22,864 bases of DNA from a virus. The stretch is taken from positions 1 through 22,864 of the IMG/VR virus record IMGVR_UViG_3300032298_000149. One strand, 5' to 3'. Below are positions 1 to 7,106 of this stretch, piece after piece. Under the pieces are notes generated by a model that was given only the letters and a program-made list of their open reading frames with translations, made no database searches and was not told the DNA's origin. Position 1 is the first letter of the stretch. Each line of letters opens with the position of its first letter. Both the position numbers and the translations under genes were made by a program.

Positions 1-342
1 ATTCCATGTGATGTTACCAGTTACCGCTGCATTGACACCATTGTGGAAGTAATAAATTGTGCTGCTGCCATGCAACGTATTGTCAAGATGTAACTGGAAT
101 AACTCAATGATGGCATTAGGTGCCAGCACGCTAAGGTCTTCATAGACCGCGCTGATTGCTGTCCAGGTAACGCTACCATCGACAACCGTGCCATCAATCA
201 GCGTTGGCCATGCCGGCTGCGTGGCGCCTGACGTGCCAGCCGTTGTGCATTTAAACACCAGCCCAAAGTCCTGCACCGTGCTGGCGCGGACAATGGCGCC
301 AACGGCATAGCTAGTAGCACTGGCCCAGGCTGTGTATGCCAT
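1..342 (-). CDS. Phage minor tail protein L-like, N-terminal part (cut by window edge)
   Basis: The ORF starts with ATG at 342 and stays open for 114 codons to the window edge, so the C-terminus is missing. The first 65 residues hold a small tail-fibre-type module: YAVGAIVRA, then GTSGATQPAWP and VDGSVTWTAI. The following stretch (about residues 74-114) has IIELFQLHLD and IYYFHNG, which resembles the start of lambda gpL-type tail-tip proteins. In lambda, gpL is part of the tail-tip complex and carries an iron-sulphur centre in its C-terminal half; that part is not in the window. The start overlaps the stop of the gpM-like gene (TAATG), which fits the lambda order H-M-L. The role is inferred from these short motifs and the position. 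Confidence 0.7.
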   Translation of the reverse strand, partial: MAYTAWASATSYAVGAIVRASTVQDFGLVFKCTTAGTSGATQPAWPTLIDGTVVDGSVTWTAISAVYEDLSVLAPNAIIELFQLHLDNTLHGSSTIYYFHNGVNAAVTGNITWN

Positions 343-680
343 TAGGGTTCAAATACCTGCACAAATGTAGCCTGAAGCGTTGCACGGTTTAGGTATGGGA
401 TGGATTTGCTCCATTCCGCGCAGATGTACTTACCGCTGCTTGCTTCTGCTGGTGGTGTCCAGTCGAATGATTCCTGCGCAGCGCGTGCATCAAGGAATGT
501 TTCAATCGTATCTGCATCGGTTTCTGATATTTCCCATGTCAGGCTCCAGCTTTTGGGGTTTTGGTTCAGCCCAAATACAGCACGCATTTGGTAGCCGTCG
601 CCGTATTGAACTGTCGTCACCTTAGGCTGGCTGGTCTTCTGTGCGCCGTAGGTAGGTGCAATGCTAGGGAATGTTGCCAT
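342..680 (-). CDS. Phage minor tail protein M-like (tail tip)
   Basis: This 112-aa protein has the features of the lambda gpM family (Phage_min_tail): an N-terminal PSIAPTYGAQKTSQPKV segment, then VQYGDGYQMR, then a W-x-LTWEISE strand and a C-terminal LQATFVQVFEP strand. gpM joins the tail tip that forms below the tape measure during tail assembly. The length is normal for the family (about 110 aa). The ATG at 680 overlaps the tape-measure stop codon by one base (TAATG), and its own stop overlaps the gpL-like start in the same way, so translation is probably coupled along the row. Confidence 0.85.
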   Translation of the reverse strand: MATFPSIAPTYGAQKTSQPKVTTVQYGDGYQMRAVFGLNQNPKSWSLTWEISETDADTIETFLDARAAQESFDWTPPAEASSGKYICAEWSKSIPYLNRATLQATFVQVFEP

Positions 681-2935
681 TACGCGAGAAGTCCTCCAGG
701 GCGTTTTTGCTTCACCAATTCTGCCTGCACCGCAGCCGATATGGCAACACCAAGTTGCTTGGCCTGCGACTGGTCACCCTGCACGCTGGAGCCGCTTGCA
801 TCGACGTTGACCACAACGCTGGTACCGCCACCGCCTAGGGCGTTGTTGGGGATGATGCTGCCGCCCCTGGAGGGCATGAACAGCTCCGGGCCGCGCTCAC
901 CTACTAGGTACGGGCTGCCGGCGCTTACAGGGCCTCCTAGGGCTCTTGGGGATGGCTTAAACAAGCCGCCAAGCAGGCCACCACCTGTACCGGTGCCACT
1001 CATCGCACCAAACAGCGCCATATTAACCGCTACATCAAGGATCTTATTTGCAATGTTATTTAATACGTTAGCAGCAACCTCGCCTAGGCTCTTGGTGCCA
1101 TCTACTGCACCTTGGATTGCATCAACAACGCCAGATTTAATTGACATTCCGATGTCGGAATATACTTGCCTCATTTGCTCTGCTGCGGATATTTGCTGCT
1201 TTAATGCTTCAATGTTTGCCGCTATACCCCTTGCTTCCGCTTCATTTAAGCCTGGGAATTGTGCTTTGAGATCACGAATCTGTTGGTTGAGTCTTACTTC
1301 CGCTTCATTGCCATTTATTTTGCCTTGCAATAATGCCTGCTCATCTTGCAATGACTTCAGAGCATTTGCATTGTTAATTGCTTCTTCTGCGTACTGTTGT
1401 TTTGATAAAGCACTTTGATTCGATGCGGTCTGAAGTATTTGTTGCTCAAGAATGTTTCGCTGGGTTTTCAAGTTTAAACTTTGCTCATCAAAGTTCAATG
1501 CGTATTGAGCTTTATCGGTTGCGCTTGCAATTAATTGATTGCGAATGCCAGCCCTTGCCGTAAGTGTTTCATCTATAGCATTAATTTGAAGCTGGATATC
1601 TTGATATTTAGCGCCAAACTCAACCATGCGCTTTGCCTGCTGATTATTTGATTGTCCCGCAATACCTACAAGTTTTTGCGCCGTACTTGTTTCAAGTTTT
1701 GCTCTTGCTTGGTCGAGCCTGCGTTTAATGTCTCCACCCAGTAAATCATCAACAGAAAGCTGTTTAGGCTTAACTGTTTCAGGTAGTAAAGCTGGCGTTT
1801 CTCGTGGCTTGGTAGGCTTGGGCTGTGCAGTTTTTAATTGCTTTAAATATCCTTCTAGGTTTAGACGTAAAGTTGTAATTGCTTGATTTTGAGCTAAAAC
1901 TCTATTTAGCGTATTTGGTGGCAACACACTAGCATCATTTAATTTATTTAATACTATTGCTACTCCACGTAATGCTTCTAATTGTGCTTGAACTCCGCCG
2001 ATAGTTTCTTTTTGTGGTACATCTCTAATTTCTCGCAGTATTTTAGCTGTTGTATCTAAAGCGTCAGACCTAGCGCCAGCCGTCATTTGAGTAGATGCGG
2101 CTGCAATTCTCCGTGAGTAATCTCCTTTTAATCCAGTTGCAAATAAAGCATTAATTTGTTCAATGCCAGAAATAGCAAGACTTATTATGTTTTTAATTTG
2201 CGGTGCAAGTGTTGTGCCAATAGTCCTAGCAAGCTGCTCAACACCATCTGTAAGCGTACTAAATTTTCCATTTAATGTATCACTTTGCGCGATAGCACCA
2301 TTGGCGTATTTACCGCCTTTATCGGTCAGTCTGATAATTGCAACTTCTACCGCTTCTGCGCTGATCCTGCCTTTGCTTAGTGCTTTTTGGAACTCATCTC
2401 CAGTCAGCCCATACATCTTCCGCAATTCTTCTTGCAGCGCAATACCACGCTCTTGGAATTGCAGTAGTTCTTCGCCTTGCAGCCGGCCTTTAGCCTGCAC
2501 TTGACCGTAGGCAGTTACCAGTCCTTGCAGCTCAGCGCCGGTAGCGCCAGAAACATCGGCTAGGCGTCTGGTGGTTTCAACTACCTTATCGCCCTCAACA
2601 CCAAACGCATTTAGGCGCTTGGCAGCATCAATTAATTCGGTGCTGGTGAAAGGAGTAACTGCGCCAAGTTGCTGCAATTCTGCAATTATTGATTTCGCTT
2701 TCTGTACGCTGCCGGTTAAGACTTCCAAACTTTTGGTCTGTGTCTCAATTTCAGATGCTTTTGCAAAAACAAATTTAATCGCCTGTACAGCAGTAAAGGC
2801 ACCTACTAATCCAGTTACAGCATTTCTTACTCCATTTACCGCGCCTTCCGTTGCTTTAGAAGCCGCACCAACCTGATTTAGGCTGCGTACAGCACCCTGG
2901 CTGTTTACCTGAATATCGAGAACTGAAACAGCCAC
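680..2935 (-). CDS. Tail tape measure protein
   Basis: At 751 aa this is one of the two longest genes in the window and sits at the usual tape-measure position between the tail chaperone and the tip proteins. Residues of about 55-225 match the conserved tape-measure N-terminal domain: TKSLEVLTGS, the TPFTSTELIDAAKRL segment, GATGAELQGL and LQGEELLQFQERG. Residues of about 390-620 are Gln/Leu/Ala-rich and look helical to coiled coil. A short Gly/Ala/Met-rich hydrophobic stretch follows (about 640-660), then the common C-terminal motif GSPYLVGERGPELFMPSRGG and a basic tail. The start is GTG; a GGAAAGG purine run lies 11 bases upstream. From the usual 0.15 nm per residue, a tail near 110 nm is inferred. 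Its middle is visibly more AT-rich than the flanking genes. Confidence 0.95.
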   Translation of the reverse strand: MAVSVLDIQVNSQGAVRSLNQVGAASKATEGAVNGVRNAVTGLVGAFTAVQAIKFVFAKASEIETQTKSLEVLTGSVQKAKSIIAELQQLGAVTPFTSTELIDAAKRLNAFGVEGDKVVETTRRLADVSGATGAELQGLVTAYGQVQAKGRLQGEELLQFQERGIALQEELRKMYGLTGDEFQKALSKGRISAEAVEVAIIRLTDKGGKYANGAIAQSDTLNGKFSTLTDGVEQLARTIGTTLAPQIKNIISLAISGIEQINALFATGLKGDYSRRIAAASTQMTAGARSDALDTTAKILREIRDVPQKETIGGVQAQLEALRGVAIVLNKLNDASVLPPNTLNRVLAQNQAITTLRLNLEGYLKQLKTAQPKPTKPRETPALLPETVKPKQLSVDDLLGGDIKRRLDQARAKLETSTAQKLVGIAGQSNNQQAKRMVEFGAKYQDIQLQINAIDETLTARAGIRNQLIASATDKAQYALNFDEQSLNLKTQRNILEQQILQTASNQSALSKQQYAEEAINNANALKSLQDEQALLQGKINGNEAEVRLNQQIRDLKAQFPGLNEAEARGIAANIEALKQQISAAEQMRQVYSDIGMSIKSGVVDAIQGAVDGTKSLGEVAANVLNNIANKILDVAVNMALFGAMSGTGTGGGLLGGLFKPSPRALGGPVSAGSPYLVGERGPELFMPSRGGSIIPNNALGGGGTSVVVNVDASGSSVQGDQSQAKQLGVAISAAVQAELVKQKRPGGLLA

Positions 2936-2959
2936 TGCTAGACCGACCTTTCCGCCAGT

Positions 2960-3489
2960 CTAGCGGCGCTGCTTTGCCTTATCCATTTCTTGGCGTTCGC
3001 GTTTACCCTTCACCTCATAGTAGGCGGCAAAGTGAATGAACTCTGCATCGGTAAGTTCTTGCCGAAGCCGGCTTACGGTCATGCCTAGCTCAGTAGCTAG
3101 GAACATTTCAAAGTAAAGCCAGCTATCGGCCTCTAGTCGTTTTTTGCTGTCTCCAGTGATTCAGGTGCACCAAGCCCAAACAGGAACAACTCCAGTTCGT
3201 TTAGCACTGATTCCGGCAGCTCGCGTTGCAGCTTGACGGCATCAGCCGCCGCAAATGCTTTAGTGCCATCTTCCAGTTCAGCCATCTGGCATAGCATCTG
3301 CGTGCTGATGTCCAATGCTTCTTCGCTAGAAGCTAGACCAGTAGCACGCTTGCGATCAGCGCGGGTGATTGGCTTGAAATACAACGACAGCACGATGCTG
3401 CCATCTTCTTTCTTGATATTGAACTGGCGACGCTGGTTGAGATCAAAAGCCCCGGCGAGCAGATCAACGGGGCGGATTGTGGCAGGCAT
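2960..3489 (-). CDS. Tail assembly chaperone GT fusion made by -1 frameshift
   Basis: This is the extended product of the tail chaperone gene. Ribosomes read 117 codons of the G frame and slip back one base at A AAA AAC. They then read 59 more codons in the T frame to the TAG at 2960-2962, for 176 aa in all. The T part begins RLEADSWLYFEMF, then ELGMTVSRLRQELTDAEF, then a YYEVKGKRERQ basic end; this is the usual gpT-like pattern (W-x-YF, ELG-TV, L-x-x-EL, AYY). There is no good independent start for the T frame near the slip site, and T ends 24 bases before the tape measure start. In lambda, the G:GT ratio is essential for tail assembly; the fusion binds the tape measure and tail tube subunits and is absent from the virion. 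Confidence 0.88.
3133..3489 (-). CDS. Tail assembly chaperone, short form (gpG-like)
   Basis: This 118-aa protein is the unshifted product of the chaperone gene. It opens with MPATIRPVDLLAGAFDLNQ, has a strand pair around GSIVLSLYFKPITRADRKRA, and ends in a helical part with LQRELPESVLNELELFLFGLG. The last codons, GCA AAA AAC GAC TAG, contain the slippery heptamer directly before the stop. Length, order (tail tube, chaperone, tape measure) and the frameshift site all match lambda gpG-type chaperones. It binds the tape measure protein during tail assembly. Its ATG overlaps the stop of the upstream tail tube gene by one base. Confidence 0.9.
   Translation of the reverse strand: MPATIRPVDLLAGAFDLNQRRQFNIKKEDGSIVLSLYFKPITRADRKRATGLASSEEALDISTQMLCQMAELEDGTKAFAAADAVKLQRELPESVLNELELFLFGLGAPESLETAKND
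3139..3145 (-). other. Programmed -1 ribosomal frameshift site A AAA AAC
   Basis: Read on the minus strand, the end of the gpG-like frame is GCA AAA AAC GAC TAG, which holds the canonical X XXY YYZ heptamer AAAAAAC in the right phase. After a -1 slip the next codon is CGA, and a 59-codon T frame follows that looks like gpT. The heptamer is two codons before the zero-frame stop. I did not find a convincing strong stem-loop right after it, so the heptamer alone may set the efficiency. Confidence 0.88.
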
Positions 3490-3908
3490 TAGATCGATGT
3501 CGTGATGGCGCCATTCATGGTGAAGTTAATCGTCACCATTTCAAGCTCGCCTACTGTAGCACCATAGTCGGTGGAAGTAATCACGATGCTACCGGTGATC
3601 TTTTTGCCGCCGGTTTCATCGAGGTACAACTCAACAAAGGCGTTGCCTTCATCGGTAGTGGTGTTGACATCCTTGATTAGATCCAGCTTATCACCGGCGC
3701 CAGGTGCGTCATACATCACCTCCATGGTGCCGCTACCAGCGACTAGGCCGCCGATATTGGCCTTGTAGGTAGCACCTTGGGCAGTGGTCTCTAGGACGTC
3801 CTTCTCGACGGTCATAGACCAGGATCGTACAGCAGCCACCTCGGAGACGCCGCCGCTGCTGTCTTTGTCGAAAAAGATGGTGCCCTGTTCGCCGCGAAAG
3901 AAGGCCAT
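3489..3908 (-). CDS. Major tail (tube) protein, copy 2 of tandem pair
   Basis: This 139-aa protein is a beta-rich tail-tube-like protein located directly before the tail chaperone, where the tube gene sits in lambda-like phages. It starts MAFFRGEQGTIFF, has the block RSWSMTVEKDVLETTA followed by GATYK, NIGGL and AGSGT (about residues 28-61), and ends with DYGATVGELEMVTINF. The next gene upstream (3911-4327) has the same blocks in the same order, about 60% identical by eye over the whole length, so the two are tandem duplicates. The start ATG follows the upstream stop by two bases (TAACCATGG). Tube proteins stack as hexameric rings around the tape measure. It is not clear whether this copy or the other forms most of the tube. 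Confidence 0.85.
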   Translation of the reverse strand: MAFFRGEQGTIFFDKDSSGGVSEVAAVRSWSMTVEKDVLETTAQGATYKANIGGLVAGSGTMEVMYDAPGAGDKLDLIKDVNTTTDEGNAFVELYLDETGGKKITGSIVITSTDYGATVGELEMVTINFTMNGAITTSI

Positions 3909-3910
3909 GG

Positions 3911-4327
3911 TTAAATACCGAGGGTGATGGTGCCGCTAGTGACGAAGTTGCAGGTAATAACCTCCAACTCGCCTACGGTAGCGCCGTAGTCGGCAGAGGT
4001 AATCAAACCGACAAAGCTAATCTTTTTGGTGCCAGCCGTATCAAGGAACAACTCAAAGGCGGCTACGCCTTGATCGGTTGCTGTGTTAGCAGCCTCGATG
4101 AATACGTTGGTTTCGTCGGAGCTGCTAGCTGTGTAGATCAGTTCAACGGTGCCAGAACCAGCAATCAAACCGCCGATGTTGGATTTATAGGTGGCGCCAA
4201 GCGCGGTGGTTTCCAGTACGTCCTTTTCAACGGTCATGGACCATGAACGAGTGGAGGCAATGGTGGCAGTGGTAGAGCCGGCATCGTCAAACTTGACGGA
4301 ACCTTGCTCACCGCGATAAAAGGCCAT
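3911..4327 (-). CDS. Major tail (tube) protein, copy 1 of tandem pair
   Basis: This 138-aa protein is the upstream member of the duplicated tail-tube pair. It starts MAFYRGEQGSVKF and has RSWSMTVEKDVLETTA, GATYKSNIGGL and AGSGT near residues 27-60, then DYGATVGELEVITCNF near the C-terminus. These blocks are almost the same as in the neighbour, whereas the region between them (about residues 65-100) differs. The codons under identical residues differ in many third positions, so the duplication is old or the copies came from related phages. It lies directly after a gpU-like tail terminator, with the same TAACCATGG junction as the second copy. Confidence 0.85.
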   Translation of the reverse strand: MAFYRGEQGSVKFDDAGSTTATIASTRSWSMTVEKDVLETTALGATYKSNIGGLIAGSGTVELIYTASSSDETNVFIEAANTATDQGVAAFELFLDTAGTKKISFVGLITSADYGATVGELEVITCNFVTSGTITLGI

Positions 4328-4329
4328 GG

Positions 4330-4755
4330 TTAGAGATCCTCGAAGGTTTCAAAGGTCATGCGGACCTGGGTTTGAAAGTACCCTTCGGGAGACGGCGTGG
4401 CCACCACCTCTGGGCCTGTTGGGGGATCAAAGCGAACCCCTGATGTATTGATTCTAACGTACAAATCCCGGATTCGTTTCGCAACGGTGAGGTTGGCGCC
4501 TGGACCAACGCCTTTAGCTGAAAAGATGTTGATTACCACAACACCAATCACGCTATTGCTGGCACCTGCGCCGGTACCCATCGTCACGTAGTTGTTATTG
4601 CCAAAGCTGACCTGGCATTGCACCCAAGTGCTGCTCGGTGTTGGAGTATATGCCATGTTGTGAAACACAACAGGTATCACTGGCGCTGTAGCTAGTTCAG
4701 TCGCTAGGCGCCCTTCGATTACAGCACGAATTGCATTGAGATCAAGCGCAGCCAT
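4330..4755 (-). CDS. Tail terminator protein, gpU-like (DUF4128 type)
   Basis: This 141-aa protein lies between the gpZ-like gene and the tail tube genes, the place of gpU in lambda. It has an N-terminal helix (LNAIRAVIEGRLATEL), a strand with PVVFHNMAYTP, then STWVQCQVSFGN, a glycine-rich turn, VIGVVVINIFSAKG, and a C-terminal GYFQTQVRMTFETFEDL strand. That alternating pattern and length fit the DUF4128/gpU tail terminator fold. Such proteins form a hexameric ring that ends tube growth and binds the head connector. The family assignment is from pattern and position and is moderately sure. Confidence 0.75.
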   Translation of the reverse strand: MAALDLNAIRAVIEGRLATELATAPVIPVVFHNMAYTPTPSSTWVQCQVSFGNNNYVTMGTGAGASNSVIGVVVINIFSAKGVGPGANLTVAKRIRDLYVRINTSGVRFDPPTGPEVVATPSPEGYFQTQVRMTFETFEDL

Positions 4756-5159
4756 TAAGATTGCCTCCCGATATGATCCGCCAGTTGTCTAGCGCGGTTT
4801 GCCATCTGCCTTGCGATCAGCTCCACCCAACCAGCCGGCGCCTGTGTGCTGTGGCCATTACCTAACCGCTCTGCATATGGCAGCGTGTTATGGATATGAT
4901 AGGAGTTACCAACGCGCTCGCTGCCTGGGTTGTAGTTGATGCCTGTTGTGCGCGTCATTGCAGGTGTTTGCTGCGGCCCTGCATCATAGTTGCCGGTTGT
5001 ATTTTCTCCTACCACCCAACTCATGCGGAATCGCCCAGTATCAACTGGGCTTTGCATCTTTAACTCTAGGTCGGTCTCCAATACCACAATGCGCAGCAAC
5101 TTATCAACTTGCTCTTCGCTGAACTTACCAAAATCACTTAGCCTGATGATTTGCGCCAT
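4755..5159 (-). CDS. Tail completion protein, gpZ / HK97 gp10-like
   Basis: This 134-aa protein carries the hallmark SPVDTGRFRMSWVVGE at about residues 38-53, a motif (VDTGxLRxSW) common to HK97 gp10 and lambda gpZ-type neck or tail completion proteins. A later part has NSYHIHNTLPYAERLGNGHSTQ (about 86-107) and a C-terminal helix with WVELIARQMANRARQLADH. It starts with an acidic and basic helical segment. The stop overlaps the next start (TAATG). The neighbours (head closure before, tail terminator after) fit a protein that completes the tail for joining to the head. Confidence 0.82.
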   Translation of the reverse strand: MAQIIRLSDFGKFSEEQVDKLLRIVVLETDLELKMQSPVDTGRFRMSWVVGENTTGNYDAGPQQTPAMTRTTGINYNPGSERVGNSYHIHNTLPYAERLGNGHSTQAPAGWVELIARQMANRARQLADHIGRQS

Positions 5160-5160
5160 A

Positions 5161-5517
5161 TCAAGCCCTCAGTACCAGTTCATAGGTAATCGACTGGTTA
5201 TCTTGCTCAATTGTTTGTACGTTAATGATCTGATGCGAAATGGTACTGATGATGACCCGATCAGCGGTGCTAGGCGTAACAGCTAGATCAGTTGCAGCAA
5301 TGAATAGGCGCTTATCACCGGCCTGGATTAGTTCATTTACCTCGCGTGCTTTGATGTCTTGCAATACACCGCGCAAGTTGTAATCAGTTGTTGCTTGCGT
5401 CATTGACCCCGTTTCGGTGTTGTAGAGATCGCTTACAACACGTCTATAGGTCAATGCACCGCCAAACTTGCCCATCAGCTTGGAGGCGGTCTTCTGTAGC
5501 GAGGAAGCTAGTGCCAT
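5161..5517 (-). CDS. Head closure / head-tail joining protein
   Basis: This 118-aa protein has a helical N-terminus (LASSLQKTASKLMGKFG) and then a series of predicted strands: ALTYRRVVSDLYN, YNLRGVLQDIK, DKRLFIAATDL, ADRVIISTISHQIINVQTIE and SITYELVLRA. This layout, with an SH3-like barrel after a short helix, is seen in phage stopper or gpFII-like head-tail joining proteins. It sits between the connector adaptor side and the gpZ-like gene, as expected. The assignment depends on position and fold pattern, since no residue motif is unique to the group. Confidence 0.65.
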   Translation of the reverse strand: MALASSLQKTASKLMGKFGGALTYRRVVSDLYNTETGSMTQATTDYNLRGVLQDIKAREVNELIQAGDKRLFIAATDLAVTPSTADRVIISTISHQIINVQTIEQDNQSITYELVLRA

Positions 5518-5765
5518 CAGAGCTTGTAGGCAATGCAGTGGCCAGTCGACAGGTTAATGCTGGTGAAAACACCATAAATGGTTACTCCAGCGGTAGGAGT
5601 ATGGCCGGCAAATGATGCCCCGTCATAGTTGGTGCTAATGATTTCAGTGATTGTTGCGCTGCCAAAAAAAGTAATAGCACACCAGCGGCCAGTCACTGTT
5701 GTTGCAGCGTCAACAAAAGTTGCGCCTTTGGCGTAATCAATGCCAAGCTGGTTGGTATCGCCCAT
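5517..5765 (-). CDS. Small conserved virion-module protein, copy 2 of a tandem pair
   Basis: This 82-aa protein has an N-terminal LGIDYAKGATFV segment, TVTGRWCAITFFGSATITEI in the middle, and ends with VTIYGVFTSINLSTGHCIAYKL. The end closely resembles the end of the upstream neighbour (VEAVFTSVTLTSGKIAAYKI), and both carry a GR-F/W core, so they are paralogues. It looks all-beta. I recall similar small proteins in many phages near connector genes with no proven role; decoration or accessory virion protein is a guess. The ATG overlaps nothing upstream; its stop overlaps the head closure start (TGATG). Confidence 0.7.
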   Translation of the reverse strand: MGDTNQLGIDYAKGATFVDAATTVTGRWCAITFFGSATITEIISTNYDGASFAGHTPTAGVTIYGVFTSINLSTGHCIAYKL

Positions 5766-5767
5766 GA

Positions 5768-5998
5768 TCAGATTTTATAGGCGGCAATCTTGCCGGATGT
5801 CAGCGTAACGCTGGTAAACACAGCCTCGACAGACTGACCAGCCTTCAGTGGCACGCTGGTAAATGTGTTGCCAGTCTGGTTCATAATCACGGCGCTAGCG
5901 ATCACTGAATCCTCGAAAGCAACCAGCTCAGAAAAGCGGCCCGTGTGGGCTACCGTATCGCTGATGTACTCAAACCCGATGGCGTACTCGGAAGACAT
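5768..5998 (-). CDS. Small conserved virion-module protein, copy 1 of a tandem pair
   Basis: This 76-aa protein starts MSSEYAIGFEYISDT, has HTGRFSELVAFEDSVIASAV and ends VEAVFTSVTLTSGKIAAYKI. It shares the overall plan and the C-terminal block with the next gene, more weakly at the N-terminus. No signal peptide or membrane segment is seen. It is probably a small beta-strand-rich domain that can assemble on virions, but the function is unknown. It sits two bases before the next gene in the transcript and after the connector adaptor gene. Confidence 0.7.
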   Translation of the reverse strand: MSSEYAIGFEYISDTVAHTGRFSELVAFEDSVIASAVIMNQTGNTFTSVPLKAGQSVEAVFTSVTLTSGKIAAYKI

Positions 5999-6000
5999 GA

Positions 6001-6564
6001 TCAGCTCCGGCGAATTGAGATGTTGCCTGGTCCACTGATTCTAAGGCCAATCAGGTAGCGTTCAACCATAGGCGGGATCTTATCGGCGCCAGCCTGCGGG
6101 CTGCTGCTGTTTACCGTAACGCTAATCGGACCGATGCTAACGCTGTTGTAATCTTCAAGGCCGCTAAGCCCAAGGCTATCGGTATTGTTGTTCAGGAAGA
6201 CAGCCAGCACGGCCTGAGCTTGCTTGATCTGCGTTGGGATTTCGGTATCAGTGAAATAATCAGTTGTAATACGAAATGGAAAACCAACGGCGTAAGTATT
6301 GATGTAGGTATCAGGCTTGCGTACACCAGTGCGCGGCCATTGCAGCGCTTGCGTATCAGTAGCGCGGGCGCCAAGGAATCGCTCGCGGTCTAGCCTTTGC
6401 GTTGCGGTGTACAATGCACGGTTTTTTGCGTCGGTGGTTGCCGTTGCCCATGCAGTCACATCAGCATCTTCGATTAGGCCATCAATAATGGCCTGCGCAT
6501 CAGCTAGCGTCTGGTACGTGTTTGACGTGCTTCCGCCGGCTGTTGCGATTAGGGTGATCGCCAT
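6001..6564 (-). CDS. Head-tail connector adaptor (DnaT-like / gp6-like family)
   Basis: This 187-aa protein starts MAITLIATAGGSTSNTYQTLADAQAIIDG. That is the typical opening of a phage family labelled DnaT-like ssDNA-binding in some databases but found at the adaptor position of head-tail modules. The middle has ALYTATQRLDRERFLGARA and LQWPRTGV, then PTQIKQAQAVLAVFLNN; the C-terminus is ISVTVNSSS and MVERYLIGLR. The helical layout and the surrounding genes favour the connector adaptor that binds the portal. It is the first gene after the 6.6-kb terminator. The Trp-Pro-Arg (WPRTG) motif is common in this group. Confidence 0.75.
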   Translation of the reverse strand: MAITLIATAGGSTSNTYQTLADAQAIIDGLIEDADVTAWATATTDAKNRALYTATQRLDRERFLGARATDTQALQWPRTGVRKPDTYINTYAVGFPFRITTDYFTDTEIPTQIKQAQAVLAVFLNNNTDSLGLSGLEDYNSVSIGPISVTVNSSSPQAGADKIPPMVERYLIGLRISGPGNISIRRS

Positions 6565-6609
6565 TATTTGGTTCTGGTGTTGGATCTATCTTAGCTGGCT
6601 CCGGCGTAG

Positions 6610-6640
6610 AAAAAGAGGCCACATCCAAAGATGCAGCCTC
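6610..6640 (-). terminator. Rho-independent terminator between capsid and connector genes
   Basis: On the minus strand an 11-bp stem (GAGGCTGCATC with GATGTGGCCTC, two G-U wobbles) closes a TTTG loop and is followed by TTTTT. It lies 36 bases after the stop of the 139-aa protein gene and about 46 bases before the connector gene. It would stop or reduce transcription passing from the abundant capsid genes to the connector and tail genes. No T run follows on the other strand, so it acts in one direction. Confidence 0.82.
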
Positions 6641-6675
6641 CTGGTTACGCAGTCGCCGGAAGGCGAACAAACCCA

Positions 6676-7095
6676 TCAGACGCGCTCAAGCAGTACGCTG
6701 ATGATCACACCAGCCAACGCGGTGGTTGTGCCAGTGACGTCCAGAGACAGGCGGTCACCAGCCTCCAGGGTCAGGTTGGCGGTGGTGCTGGTCAGCTCAC
6801 CAGAATCAGCCGCATCGAACTTCTGCTCAGTAAGAGCAGTGCCCTTGAAGTCGATTTTGGTGGTGCCAAGCAGGTCATCACCAGCGGTAGCAGCTTCAGT
6901 GCCTTGGCAGCGACGAATCGTTGCGGTGACAGCGGAACCGTCAGAACCGGCGACGGTATGGATCTCGCGGATAGTGATCACTTGGCACTTCACCGGAGCG
7001 GTGAAGAACTGGACATCAGCCACCGAAGAGGCGATGAAGTGGTCAGCAACGATGAACTGCTCTGTAGACAGTTCAAACTGGGAAGGTTGTGCCAT
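6676..7095 (-). CDS. Probable capsid decoration protein (unrecognised family)
   Basis: This 139-aa protein directly follows the major capsid gene. It is rich in Thr, Ala and Val and looks all-beta: DVQFFTAPVKCQVITIREIHTV, AVTATIRRC, then TSTTANLTLEAGDRLSLDVTGTT and a last strand GVIISVLLERV. The pattern 'L-x-AGDRLSLDV-T-T' is common in small beta-sandwich phage surface proteins. Placement straight after the capsid gene, and before a terminator, suggests it is made at high level with the capsid, which fits a decoration or head-stabilising protein. No specific family was recognised, so this role is an inference. Start: ATG after GAGGTAATTAACC, a possible ribosome site. Confidence 0.65.
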   Translation of the reverse strand: MAQPSQFELSTEQFIVADHFIASSVADVQFFTAPVKCQVITIREIHTVAGSDGSAVTATIRRCQGTEAATAGDDLLGTTKIDFKGTALTEQKFDAADSGELTSTTANLTLEAGDRLSLDVTGTTTALAGVIISVLLERV

Positions 7096-7106
7096 GGTTA
7101 ATTACC

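Noticed and set aside
561-1418. 285-aa plus-strand ORF
   Set aside because: It lies opposite the tape measure gene. The translation is Pro/Leu/Ala/Ser-rich without domains, as expected for an antisense shadow.
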